Source: SZUA-309 sp965215995 (GTDB lineage Bacteria; Pseudomonadota; Gammaproteobacteria; Pseudomonadales; Azotimanducaceae). Taken from it: DNA of 64,000 bases. Location of the stretch: assembly GCA_965215995.1 (NCBI GenBank), contig OZ244128.1:5394001-5458000 (forward strand). Direction: 5' to 3'. Numbering within the stretch: the stretch's first letter is position 1; each line of letters starts with the position of its first letter. Shown here one piece after another: positions 26,261 to 35,089 of this stretch. Made by a program: the position numbers and the translations under genes. The notes below the pieces were generated by a model. The model made no database searches. It saw nothing but the letters and a program-made list of their open reading frames with translations, and had not been told where the DNA came from.

Positions 26261-26320
26261 GTAACTCTGTATAACTCTGGATAACTCTGTAGCACTCTCT
26301 GCGACTCCGTATGGCTCTCG
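26261..26320. repeat. 10-bp tandem array upstream of fabZ
   Basis: Six consecutive 10-bp units with consensus ATAACTCTGT: the first three are nearly identical (26261-26290) and the next three (26291-26320) decay but keep the CTC core at the same phase. The spacing of 10 bp is close to one helical turn. The array starts 18 nt upstream of the fabZ ATG. The remaining gap up to 26455 holds nothing else I recognise. Confidence 0.75.
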
Positions 26321-26455
26321 CCAACTGAATGCAGTCGAATTGTGGAACGCGGAGTTTAAGATGCCTCGCCAGGCAATGATCGATCCTGAGTTGGCCCGCC
26401 CGACTTCGTGCCCCAGCTTGTTTTGCCGTCTGTTGACTGTTTGCTTACTGCTGGC

Positions 26456-27502
26456 TTACTGCTTGTTTTCCAGACTGCGCTCCAGCCTTGCGACACGACG
26501 GAAGAGCTCGTCGAGCTTGAGCAGGCGCAAGGCATTCCGCTTCCACTGTCTGGTGGGACTATGTAACACCCCACCCGAGTAAATGCCAGGCTCCGTGATG
26601 CTCGAGGTCGCCACCGTCGTTGCGCTCAGCACGACCTGGTCGCAGATTTCAACCGGGTGATCACCCCCGACTCCGGCACCGCCGGCCAGCACCACGTGCC
26701 GGCCGATCCTGGAGCTTCCGGCGATGCCCACGCAACCGCAGATGATCGTGTGTGCACCTATGTGACAGTTGTGACCAATCTGAACCTGATTGTCGATTTT
26801 CACCCCATCTTCCACCACGGTGTCATCCAGGGCACCTCTGTCGATTGCAGAGGCCGCACCGACACTGACGTCCGCACCGATGGTAACCCCGCCCAGTTGG
26901 GCAATGGCCACCAGGGCGCCCTGCTCGTCCGGTGTGAAGCCGAATCCATCCCCACCGATAATGGCGCCGCTGTGAATGATGGTTCGTTCGCCCAATCGAA
27001 CGTCCGCGTAGATCACCGCATTGGGCATGATCACCACATCCGCCGCCAGGGTGCAGTCATCACCTACTACCGCACCAGGGTGCACTTTCACTCCGGGTCC
27101 CAGGGTGGTTCGCTCGCCAACCACGGCGCCGGCGCCTACGGATGCTTCCGGATCAACGACAGCCGAAGCTGCAACCTGTGCACGTTCGTGCACGCCCTTG
27201 TTGATCTCAGGCAACACTTCAAACTTCTGGGTAATCCGTGCAAAGGCCAGATAAGGATTGCCGGCAATCAGGGCATCACCGGACCATCGCTCGGCATCAT
27301 CCGGCGACAGGATGACAGCACCTGCCTGCGTGGTCTCGAGTTGCGGTCGGTAGGTGGCGCTGGAGAGGTGACTGATCTCGGTCTCTGATGCACTCACAAG
27401 GCTGCCGACGCCTCTGATTACCCGATCAGGATCGCCAGAGACTTCAGCACCAGCCAGCTCGGCGAGCTCGCCCAGAGTGAACGAACCGCTCTGCCTGGTC
27501 AT
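26456..27502 (-). CDS. lpxD: UDP-3-O-(3-hydroxyacyl)glucosamine N-acyltransferase
   Basis: Third lipid A step: adds the second 3-hydroxyacyl chain to the amino group. The N-terminal uridine-binding domain (about residues 1-100) is followed by a hexapeptide left-handed beta-helix with the catalytic region NQVQIGHNCHIG, and GGDGFGF motifs. At 348 residues it is a normal length. It starts 5 nt after the skp stop. Its stop lies next to short repeats GCTTACTG at about 26440-26462 in the fabZ-side gap. Confidence 0.96.
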   Translation of the reverse strand: MTRQSGSFTLGELAELAGAEVSGDPDRVIRGVGSLVSASETEISHLSSATYRPQLETTQAGAVILSPDDAERWSGDALIAGNPYLAFARITQKFEVLPEINKGVHERAQVAASAVVDPEASVGAGAVVGERTTLGPGVKVHPGAVVGDDCTLAADVVIMPNAVIYADVRLGERTIIHSGAIIGGDGFGFTPDEQGALVAIAQLGGVTIGADVSVGAASAIDRGALDDTVVEDGVKIDNQVQIGHNCHIGAHTIICGCVGIAGSSRIGRHVVLAGGAGVGGDHPVEICDQVVLSATTVATSSITEPGIYSGGVLHSPTRQWKRNALRLLKLDELFRRVARLERSLENKQ

Positions 27503-27507
27503 GGGGG

Positions 27508-28008
27508 TTACTGCTTCTCGTTGAGCTTTTCGGTAACCCGGCGGGTGATGTCGTGCTTTGGATTCACGTACCTCAGCTGGCCTCGCTCCATGATCATGTC
27601 ATAGCCTTCCAGCTCGATCAGGTCTTTGAGCACCACGTCGATCTTCGGCACCATCTGCTGAAGCAGCTCCTGACGGCGATCGTTTACTTCTTTCTGCAGC
27701 TTGTTACCGAGAAACTGCAGGTCGATCTGCTTGTCTTCGATGTCTTTCTGCAACCGGCGCTGCTCGGCAGCACTCATCACCTCACCGTCTTTTTGCAGCT
27801 GCTCGTTGAGCGCCACGATCTCATCGTTCAATGCCTGCAGCTGATCCTGTTCAGCCTGCAGCTCCTGCTGGGCCTGGGCCAGCAGAGCTTGAGCTTCTTC
27901 ACTCTCAACCAGAGCACGCTGGGTGTCCAGCACCGCGATCTTCAGCTCCGCTGCAGCAGATGTCGCTGCGAACAGCAGCAGAATCATGATCGTCAACTTC
28001 TTATACAC
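27508..28008 (-). CDS. skp: Periplasmic chaperone Skp/OmpH
   Basis: Binds unfolded outer-membrane proteins in the periplasm and hands them to the BAM complex. A signal peptide is visible at residues 1-20 (MYKKLTIMILLLFAATSAAA), then the OmpH/Skp core: KIAVLDTQRALVESEEAQ, a long Gln/Glu-rich coiled coil at about 40-115, and a C-terminal part ending in VTEKLNEK. The mature protein is near 146 residues, typical of the family. It lies directly after bamA, the complex it serves. Confidence 0.94.
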   Translation of the reverse strand: MYKKLTIMILLLFAATSAAAELKIAVLDTQRALVESEEAQALLAQAQQELQAEQDQLQALNDEIVALNEQLQKDGEVMSAAEQRRLQKDIEDKQIDLQFLGNKLQKEVNDRRQELLQQMVPKIDVVLKDLIELEGYDMIMERGQLRYVNPKHDITRRVTEKLNEKQ

Positions 28009-28119
28009 ACGAGTCTCCTATTGGTTTCCTGGACTTGATTGCCTGACCTTGCATTAAGCCGGAGGCGTTGAACCGGAGAAGGCAAATCTGCCAGGTCTCT
28101 TAGCGGGGCGCATTCTACA

Positions 28120-30495
28120 TCAGAATGTTCGCCCTAACTCAAACTGAAATTGCTCCACCCTGTCGATCTCCGAGTCGTTGAAAACAAAGGCGTAGCTGAA
28201 GGTCATGGGGCCCAGGCCAGCCAGCCAGGTGAGGGATGCACCCACGGAGTAGCGGAATTCGTCCACATCGAAGCCGAAACAGTTGACGCTGAAATCGAAA
28301 CACTCGGTCTGGAAAACGTTACCGGCGTCAAAAAAGATCACCGGCCGGAACTGCCGTCCATCTTTGATGAACGGCATGGGAAAAATGATCTCGGCGCCCG
28401 CTTCGACCAGCAGGTTCCCGCCATAGGGATCGCCTTCCGGCCGGAAGAACCCGGGTGGGATCGGGTTGCCGTTAGCATCTTCCGTGGGTGGCGTGGTGCG
28501 TGGTCCCAATGTGGAGTTCTTGAATCCACGTACGGAGCCGAAACCACCGGCGTAGAAGTGCTCGAAAAACGGAACCAGCTCGGTATCGCCATAACCGTCA
28601 CCGTAGCCCAGCTCGGTTCTCAGCCTGAGTGTCCAGGAGCGGGTGAGTGGGAAATAGACCTGACCGTCGTAGACGATCTTGTAGAACGTAAGATCACTCC
28701 CGGGTACGGCGATTTCAGCCGAGATGTTCTGCGAACGGCCACGAGTGGGGAACACACCTCGGTTCAGCGTGGAAGCGCGCCAGCCCAGATTCAGTTTGTA
28801 GTTGAGCGATTCGTTACCGTTTACGGCCAGATAGGCACTGATCTCCTGTGCGGGAAAAGCACCTTCCGTGATGTCGGTGTACTCTATCAGCCCGCCGAAG
28901 TTGAGCCGCTGTGTCTCACCGATTGGGAAGCCGAAATTGATTCCTGCGCCCATGGCATCGGTAGAGAAGCTGGCGATGTTGCGCGCATCATAGTCCAGAT
29001 TACGCAGGAAGATGTTGAACCCACGGCTGATCCCATCAAGGGTGAAGTAGGGATTGAAGTAGTTGAAGTTCACCGCCTTCTGATACTCGGAGTAGGAAGC
29101 ACCCACCGTCAGGCTGTTACCGGTGCCGAGCACGTTGTTTTCCGAGTAGTTGGCACCCAGCGTCAGGCCCCAGCCCTGGGCGTAACCGAGAGTGGCAGAG
29201 ATGCTGCCGGATGGCTGCTCCTCCATCACGAATTCCACGTCCACCTGATCGTCCGTGCCTGCTACTTCCGGCGTCTCGACGTTCACCCCCTTGAAGTAGC
29301 CGAGCCGTTCGAGGCGTACTTTCGAAAGCTCAATCTGCGAGGTGGATGCCCAGCCGCCTTCCATCTGCCGCATCTCGCGACGCATCACCTCGTCCCTGGT
29401 TACTCGGTTCCCTGTGAACGAGATCCGTCGGACGTAGGCTCGTTTGCCCGCGTCAACAAAGAACTCCACATCCACGGTGCCATCGTCCTGAACCCTGGGG
29501 ACGCCTGTCGCAGAGGCAAAGGTATAACCCGAGTTGCCGAGCGCGTTGGTGAGACGTTCTTCCGTGGCCGTAACCCTGGCCTGAGAGAAGGTCTGCCCGG
29601 GGGAGACAACCAGCAGGCGTTCCAGGTCCTCCTTGCGGACATCATTCAGCTCACCAATCAGGTTCACTTCATCAACCGTGAATTTCTCGCCCTCCTCCAC
29701 ATTCAGGGTGATGTACACCTGATCTCTTTTCGGTGTGATGCTCACCTGCGTGGAGGTGATCGCGAACTCGACATAACCTCTGTCTTTGTAGTACGCCTCG
29801 AGTTTCTCGAGATCGCCGGAAAGCTTCTCCCGGGAGTACTTATCGTCGTTCTTGTAGAACGAAAGCAAACTGGGATGTTTGAGCTCCAGCTCGTCGAGCA
29901 ACACGGCCTCATCGAACACGGTGGCACCAACCACGTTGATGTGTCGGATACCGGACGTCTTTCCTTCCTCGATGTCGATGCTGATCGCCACCCGGTTACG
30001 AGGCAGCTCTTCCACGTTGGTATCGATGGCGGCACCGTAACGACCCTGGGCGACATACTGCCGCTCGAGCTCCAGGCCGACCCGTTCCAGCGTTGCCTGT
30101 TTGAAGATCTCACCTTCCCTGAGGCCCTGCTGACCGAGGCCGTCCAGCAGCGCATCTGTGGGGATGGCCTTGTTACCGTCGATCTCAATACTTTCGATGG
30201 CCGGTCGCTCCACCAGCGTGACCACCAGCACACCACCATCCCGAGCCATCCGGATGTCGTTGAAGAAGCCGGAGCGGAACAAGGACCGGATGAGCTCCCG
30301 GATGCTGATGCTGTCCACCACATCACCCACGTTGACGGGTAGCTGATTGAACACGGTACCGGCGGAAACCCGCTGCAACCCCTGCAGGCGAATGTCCTCG
30401 ACCACGAAGGCATCCATCGCCCGAACGGGTTTCCCGATAACGCAGGCAGCAAGGAGCAGCAACGTGGAGAGCAGTATTCGGTAAGTCGTATTCAA
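28120..30495 (-). CDS. bamA: Outer membrane protein assembly factor BamA
   Basis: Central Omp85 protein of the outer-membrane beta-barrel assembly machine. It has a signal peptide (about 1-26), five POTRA repeats to about residue 420 (first starting AFVVEDIRLQGLQRVSAGTVF), and a C-terminal 16-strand barrel. The barrel holds the conserved GSVRGF motif of loop 6 and ends in an aromatic residue (ELGRTF). At 791 residues it is a normal length. It lies between rseP and skp, the conserved order. Two Cys residues near the end (CFDFSVNC) could form a loop disulfide, as known in E. coli BamA. Confidence 0.97.
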   Translation of the reverse strand: MNTTYRILLSTLLLLAACVIGKPVRAMDAFVVEDIRLQGLQRVSAGTVFNQLPVNVGDVVDSISIRELIRSLFRSGFFNDIRMARDGGVLVVTLVERPAIESIEIDGNKAIPTDALLDGLGQQGLREGEIFKQATLERVGLELERQYVAQGRYGAAIDTNVEELPRNRVAISIDIEEGKTSGIRHINVVGATVFDEAVLLDELELKHPSLLSFYKNDDKYSREKLSGDLEKLEAYYKDRGYVEFAITSTQVSITPKRDQVYITLNVEEGEKFTVDEVNLIGELNDVRKEDLERLLVVSPGQTFSQARVTATEERLTNALGNSGYTFASATGVPRVQDDGTVDVEFFVDAGKRAYVRRISFTGNRVTRDEVMRREMRQMEGGWASTSQIELSKVRLERLGYFKGVNVETPEVAGTDDQVDVEFVMEEQPSGSISATLGYAQGWGLTLGANYSENNVLGTGNSLTVGASYSEYQKAVNFNYFNPYFTLDGISRGFNIFLRNLDYDARNIASFSTDAMGAGINFGFPIGETQRLNFGGLIEYTDITEGAFPAQEISAYLAVNGNESLNYKLNLGWRASTLNRGVFPTRGRSQNISAEIAVPGSDLTFYKIVYDGQVYFPLTRSWTLRLRTELGYGDGYGDTELVPFFEHFYAGGFGSVRGFKNSTLGPRTTPPTEDANGNPIPPGFFRPEGDPYGGNLLVEAGAEIIFPMPFIKDGRQFRPVIFFDAGNVFQTECFDFSVNCFGFDVDEFRYSVGASLTWLAGLGPMTFSYAFVFNDSEIDRVEQFQFELGRTF

Positions 30496-30502
30496 GATGC
30501 TC

Positions 30503-31840
30503 TCAGATCAACCGGGTGAGATCGTTGTACAACGCAATGATCATCAGGCCGCCAACGAGCACGAGCCCAACCTGGGTGGCCATGATCTGTACCTTCTCGG
30601 GTACAGGTTTGCCGCGAAGGAGCTCCACGAGAGCGAACAGGATGTGCCCACCGTCCAGGATAGGTATCGGCAACAGATTCAGAACACCCAGCGAGATGGA
30701 CAAGAGTGCCGCCAGACCGAGGAAATACTGCCAACCGGCGCTGGCCGAGTCTCCCGCCACCTTGGCGATCATGATCGGGCCGGACAGGTTTTCCACCGAC
30801 ACGGCACCGACGACCATCTTCTTCAGCACGCCCAGAGTAAAAAGCGTCTTTTCCCAGGTTTCAGCAAGGGCCGCCGGAATGGCGGCAAGCGGGCCGTACT
30901 TCTCTTCGTAGAAGTGACCTGCAACACCGAGGTAGCCGATCGTCGCGCCCTCTTCCGTCTGCATGGCATTCGGCACGATGGGTAACGTGATCGATTGGCC
31001 ACCACGCATGAGCTCGACCTCGAGCAGCTTTTCCGGCGCTGCCTGAATGACACCGACCCACTGACCCCAGCTTTCTATCGGTTCACCATCCACTGCCGTG
31101 ATCAGGTCCCAGGCTACAAGACCATCCCGTTCACCTGCACCGCCCGGTAGAACTTCGCCGACCAGCGCTGGGGCGGCGGCCGTGAAGCCCAACGAGGCAA
31201 GCAGATTGGGATCCTTTTCTCCCTGGTGCCAGGTGCTGATCGGGATTTCAAACCGTTCGATGTCTGCACCGGGCTGTCGCGCTTCGATGATGATCTCACC
31301 ACTCTCACCGAGCCGATCCGCCAGGGCCAGGTTCACCTGCTGCCAGTCCTGCGTGCGTGTGCCATCGACCCGGACGATTTCCGAGTAGCGCTTGAGACCC
31401 GCCTGACCAAGCGCCGAGTCCGGTTCAACATTACCCAGCATGGGGGCAATGGCCGGCGTACCGGCGAGAAACAACGCCCAGTAGATGATGATCGTCAGCA
31501 GAAAATTAGCCGCGGGACCGGCCGCTGAGATGATCAGCCGCCAGCCCACCGACAGCTGCGAGTAGTCCTTATCCTCTGCTTTGAGAGGGACCGCCAGCGG
31601 CACCTCGCCGGGCTCCTGTTCTCCCAGCATGCGGACAAAGCCTCCAAGGGGGATGGCGGTCACCACCCATTCCGTGCCACGGCTGTCCACGCGGGACCAC
31701 AGTGGCCGGCCGAAGCCTATGGAGAAACGAAGGATGCGCACCCCGGAGGCCCGGGCAGCGACGTAGTGCCCCAGCTCGTGGAAAGTGATCAGGCCGCCAA
31801 GCATGACGATCAGGGCCAGGGGGTACTGAAGATACTCCAT
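30503..31840 (-). CDS. rseP: Site-2 protease RseP
   Basis: Inner-membrane zinc protease that performs the second cut of the anti-sigma factor RseA (MucA in pseudomonads), releasing sigma E upon envelope stress. The zinc-binding HELGH motif is at about residues 22-26 and the third ligand motif PIPILDGGH is near residue 390; two PDZ domains lie between (about 110-290). At 445 residues it is a normal length. In most relatives dxr is immediately upstream; here there is a 265-nt gap instead, then cdsA. Confidence 0.96.
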   Translation of the reverse strand: MEYLQYPLALIVMLGGLITFHELGHYVAARASGVRILRFSIGFGRPLWSRVDSRGTEWVVTAIPLGGFVRMLGEQEPGEVPLAVPLKAEDKDYSQLSVGWRLIISAAGPAANFLLTIIIYWALFLAGTPAIAPMLGNVEPDSALGQAGLKRYSEIVRVDGTRTQDWQQVNLALADRLGESGEIIIEARQPGADIERFEIPISTWHQGEKDPNLLASLGFTAAAPALVGEVLPGGAGERDGLVAWDLITAVDGEPIESWGQWVGVIQAAPEKLLEVELMRGGQSITLPIVPNAMQTEEGATIGYLGVAGHFYEEKYGPLAAIPAALAETWEKTLFTLGVLKKMVVGAVSVENLSGPIMIAKVAGDSASAGWQYFLGLAALLSISLGVLNLLPIPILDGGHILFALVELLRGKPVPEKVQIMATQVGLVLVGGLMIIALYNDLTRLI

Positions 31841-32105
31841 GCGTTCTCTTTTCGATCGCTTTCGGACCAGTCTTTTGACCGGGCTTTCGACCGGTTGTTC
31901 GACCAGCTTGCACGCCAGCGGATCTGCTTGCTCTGCGCGGATTTCAGCATGCCTGAACTGTCTAGCATGCTTCCATTAACATTATTTAATCCGCATCCCG
32001 CCCGATGGGGTCGGCTGGCTTACCAGAAAAAGGATTCCAAGCGGGCTGAATGCGCGTTGGGAGCGCATGATAGCCGATCTTGGGCCGCCGAGGGGGGCGA
32101 TTTGG
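31841..32105. other. Non-coding gap where dxr is usually found
   Basis: No supported gene. The part next to rseP carries imperfect copies of TTCGACCGG (about 31865-31905). A perfect inverted repeat AGCATGC-N12-GCATGCT lies at 31946-31971, followed by an A/T-rich tract (31972-31992) that could include a promoter for rseP and the genes after it. Confidence 0.5.
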
Positions 32106-32915
32106 TCAGACAGCCGGAACCGCCAGGCCGGCGTATATGAGAATCAGGGCAAAGTACGGCAGCACCGCCACCGCCGAGTCAATCCGATCGAGAGCACCGC
32201 CGTGACCGGGCAGAATAACGCCGGAATCCTTCACCCCACGCTCCCGCTTCAGCACGCTCTCAAACAGATCACCAACGACGGAAACCGTGACCAGCAGGAT
32301 CATGATGAAGATCCAGCCGCTGTTGAACCGGCCCATGGCAACCAGAATGCCCCCACAGATGAAGCTGGAGGCCAGCATCCCGCCCCAGAACCCTTCCCAG
32401 GTCTTACCGGGGCTCACCTCCGGTGCCAGCTTGCGCTTGCCAAACCGCCTGCCGCTGAAGTAGGCGCCGATATCCGCGAAGGCCACGACCAGGATCATCC
32501 AGAGCAGCCAGTTGGAGCCATCTGGAGCCTCCCGGATCACCATCAGCGCGATCCAGGACGCCCAGCTGATGAATATGCCCAGCACCGCGGTGGTCCAGGG
32601 GCGGATAGCCGTGCCGCTTGCGGGATAGGTGAACACGCAGATCAGCGCCGCCGCCCAGATGGTCGCGCTGATGAACAGTCCGGGGACTCTGAGCGCCGGT
32701 TCGACGTAGGTGGCGATCACCAGCAGGGTATAGATTCCGGCATAGGCAAATCGGCTGAGCCGCCGTTCCATCCCGGCGAGACCCGCATATTCGTAGGCGG
32801 CGACCATGCCGACGAACCACCAGAACAGTGAAAACGCCCAGATGGGCAACAGATAGATGGCAATGAGCGCCGTGAAGGCCAGCACCAACCCCGTGATGAT
32901 CCGGGATCTGAGCAT
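32106..32915 (-). CDS. cdsA: Phosphatidate cytidylyltransferase
   Basis: Makes CDP-diacylglycerol from CTP and phosphatidic acid, the branch point for membrane phospholipids. An integral membrane protein of 269 residues with about eight hydrophobic segments and the C-terminal signature GDLFESVLKRERGVKDSG followed by HGGALDRIDS. It starts 4 nt after the uppS stop. PlsB, an earlier enzyme of the same route, is encoded at 48033-50423. Confidence 0.95.
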   Translation of the reverse strand: MLRSRIITGLVLAFTALIAIYLLPIWAFSLFWWFVGMVAAYEYAGLAGMERRLSRFAYAGIYTLLVIATYVEPALRVPGLFISATIWAAALICVFTYPASGTAIRPWTTAVLGIFISWASWIALMVIREAPDGSNWLLWMILVVAFADIGAYFSGRRFGKRKLAPEVSPGKTWEGFWGGMLASSFICGGILVAMGRFNSGWIFIMILLVTVSVVGDLFESVLKRERGVKDSGVILPGHGGALDRIDSAVAVLPYFALILIYAGLAVPAV

Positions 32916-32919
32916 GCAG

Positions 32920-33705
32920 TCAGCCGCGTCGGCCGAACCGACGCTGGCGCTCTAGATAGAGGGAGATGGCATTGCTGAGGCTTGCTTCGTCGAAGTCGGG
33001 CCAGTACGCATCCGTGAAGTACAGTTCCGTGTAGGCAAGATCCCAAAGCAGGAAGTTGCTGATCCTGTGATCGCCGCCAGTCCGGATGCACAGATCCGGA
33101 GGGCTCAAATCGCCGAGAGATAGATAGTTACCGAAGGTGGTCTCGTCGATCGAGTCCGGATCAAGCTTGCCGGCCTTTACGTCCCTGGCCAGCGACTTGG
33201 CTGCCTCGGTGATGTCCCAGCGACCACCAAAGTTCGCAGCGATATTCAGCTGCATGCGAACGTTGTGTGCCGTGCAAGCTTCCGCTTCGGTCATGAGGTC
33301 CTGCAGGTCGGCATCGAACCGGCTTCGATCGCCGATGATTCTGAGCTGCACTTCCCTTTCGTTGAGCTCATCGATGTCGTTCTTCAGAACATTGCGCATG
33401 AGATCCATGAGCAGGCTCACTTCCCGGCGCGGCCTGCCCCAGTTCTCCGTGGAGAATGCGAACAGCGTCAGGCAACGTACGCCCAGATCGGCGCAGGCCT
33501 CGGCAACCGGTCTGACTCGACGGGCACCTGCCCGGTGGCCAGCAGCACCCGGAAGGCGCCGACCTTTGGCCCAGCGATGGTTACCGTCCATGATGATCGC
33601 CACGTGCCTGGGCACATCGCGCGCTTCCTGTTCAGGTGATGGCACCGCTTCCAGAGGCGTTTTGGCCTCCTGGGCGTTGCTTAGGCTGACACTGACTTCT
33701 GACAT
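32920..33705 (-). CDS. uppS: Di-trans,poly-cis-undecaprenyl-diphosphate synthase
   Basis: Adds isopentenyl units to farnesyl diphosphate to form undecaprenyl diphosphate, the lipid carrier for peptidoglycan and O-antigen. The family motif IIMDGNHRWAKGRRLPGAAGH is shown near residue 37 (catalytic Asp in MDGN), then LTLFAFSTENWGRP and the C-terminal IRTGGDHRISNFLLWDLAYTE with the expected residues. At 261 residues it is a normal length. It needs isopentenyl diphosphate although no MEP-pathway gene occupies its usual place in this window. Confidence 0.96.
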   Translation of the reverse strand: MSEVSVSLSNAQEAKTPLEAVPSPEQEARDVPRHVAIIMDGNHRWAKGRRLPGAAGHRAGARRVRPVAEACADLGVRCLTLFAFSTENWGRPRREVSLLMDLMRNVLKNDIDELNEREVQLRIIGDRSRFDADLQDLMTEAEACTAHNVRMQLNIAANFGGRWDITEAAKSLARDVKAGKLDPDSIDETTFGNYLSLGDLSPPDLCIRTGGDHRISNFLLWDLAYTELYFTDAYWPDFDEASLSNAISLYLERQRRFGRRG

Positions 33706-33728
33706 TCCCTGTAATCCTGACTGGGCGC

Positions 33729-34286
33729 TCAGACTTCCATTAGATCCGCTTCTTTGGCGGCCAGGGCCGAGTCCACTTCGGCGACCCGCCGGTCGGTGAG
33801 CTTCTGAATATCGTCCTCGCCCCGGTGTGCTTCGTCCTCTGCGACTTCCTTTTCCTTGACCAGCTCACGGATGTCGGCAATGGCATCCCGGCGGATGTTA
33901 CGAATTGCGATCCGGGCGTTTTCGGCCTCCTGCTTGGCCTGACGGGCCAGATCTTTCCGATTCTCTTCCGTCAGTGCCGGTAGCGGCACGCGAATGAGGT
34001 CGCTGGTAGAGGCCGGCGTGATCCCGAGATCGCTCTTCAACAGCGCCTTCTCCAGCTCCGGAATCATGTTCTTCTCCCAGGGGGAGATCACCAGAGTTCT
34101 CGCATCCTCAACGGTAACGGATGCAACCTGATTCAACGGGGTGGGGTTGCCGTAGTACTCAACCTCGATGCCATCGAGCAGGCTGGGGTTGGCACGGCCG
34201 GTCCGGATACGGGCAAAGTGGCCACCGAGCACTTCCAGGGACTTACCCATGCGCTCGTCCGCATCCTTTTTTATTTCATCGATCAT
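33729..34286 (-). CDS. frr: Ribosome recycling factor
   Basis: Splits post-termination ribosomes together with EF-G. The 185-residue protein matches the standard length and begins IDEIKKDADERMGKSLEV, with the conserved IRTGRANPSLLDGIEVEYYG, SVTVEDARTLVISPWEK and RVPLPALTEENRKDL. The frame opens 12 codons further upstream (34322), but ATG 34286 aligns with the family start; neither has a strong ribosome binding site. It follows pyrH after 83 nt, in the universal rpsB-tsf-pyrH-frr order. Confidence 0.96.
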   Translation of the reverse strand: MIDEIKKDADERMGKSLEVLGGHFARIRTGRANPSLLDGIEVEYYGNPTPLNQVASVTVEDARTLVISPWEKNMIPELEKALLKSDLGITPASTSDLIRVPLPALTEENRKDLARQAKQEAENARIAIRNIRRDAIADIRELVKEKEVAEDEAHRGEDDIQKLTDRRVAEVDSALAAKEADLMEV

Positions 34287-34369
34287 ATCGTAAGAGCGCC
34301 TGTCCTGCGGCTCGCCTTCCATCCAGTCGGCTTGAAAGTGTGGGGGTCAGCGCCGCTCAGCTAATCCAA

Positions 34370-35083
34370 TCAGCTCGCGACGATTCGGGTGCCAACCTTG
34401 TCACCGTTGATGATCGCGGTCAATGCGCCCTTCGCGCGCATATCGAAAACCACCACCGGCATATCATGATCGCGACAGAGGCAGATGGCTGTGAGGTCCA
34501 TCACACCCAGCTGAAGCTCGAGGGCCTGGTCATAGGTCAGGGTGTCAAAACGTGTCGCAGCGGGATCTTTGAAGGGGTCAGCGCTGTACACCCCGTCCAC
34601 CTTGGTGGCTTTCAGCACGGCGTCAGCACCCACTTCGATGGCCCTGAGACAAGCCGCCGTGTCCGTGGTGAAGAAGGGGTTGCCCGTTCCGCCGGCAAAA
34701 ATGGCCACCTTGCCCTGATCCAGGGCTGCGACCCCAGCGTCCCGGGAGAATCCCGTGGCGACGCCAGGCACCGGGAGTGCGGAAAACAGTACGGCGTCGA
34801 TCCCGCGACGGCCAAGCAGATCACGGAAGGCGAGGCCATTCATGATGGTCGCCAGCATGCCCATATGATCGCCGGTAACACGGTCCATGCCGGCAGCCTG
34901 CAGCGCCGCTCCACGGAACAGGTTGCCGCCGCCGAGCACGACGGCCAGCTGGCCATCCGCCTGAAGGAGACCGGCAATCTCGGTGGCCAACTCATCCAGC
35001 ACCTCCGGATCGATGCCGAAACCACCGGCTTCCGGGCCCGGGGCCAGCGCCTCTCCGGAGAGCTTGAGCAACACTCGAGGCAA
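34370..35083 (-). CDS. pyrH: Uridylate kinase
   Basis: Phosphorylates UMP to UDP. The amino-acid-kinase fold is recognised by LLKLSGEAL at the start, GGGNLFRG, DHMGMLATIMN and GTGNPFFTTDTAA. The start is TTG 35083, 6 nt after the tsf stop and in the same reading frame; GGAG overlapping the tsf stop gives correct spacing. The N-terminus is a few residues shorter than in E. coli. At 237 residues the remainder is normal. Confidence 0.95.
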   Translation of the reverse strand: MPRVLLKLSGEALAPGPEAGGFGIDPEVLDELATEIAGLLQADGQLAVVLGGGNLFRGAALQAAGMDRVTGDHMGMLATIMNGLAFRDLLGRRGIDAVLFSALPVPGVATGFSRDAGVAALDQGKVAIFAGGTGNPFFTTDTAACLRAIEVGADAVLKATKVDGVYSADPFKDPAATRFDTLTYDQALELQLGVMDLTAICLCRDHDMPVVVFDMRAKGALTAIINGDKVGTRIVAS

Positions 35084-35089
35084 AACGCC

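Noticed and set aside
28150..30342. 730-codon open frame antisense to bamA
   Set aside because: No recognisable domain; it is a mirror of bamA codon bias in a GC-rich genome.
31841..32105. Remnant of dxr
   Set aside because: No frame in the gap shows DXP reductoisomerase motifs in either direction.
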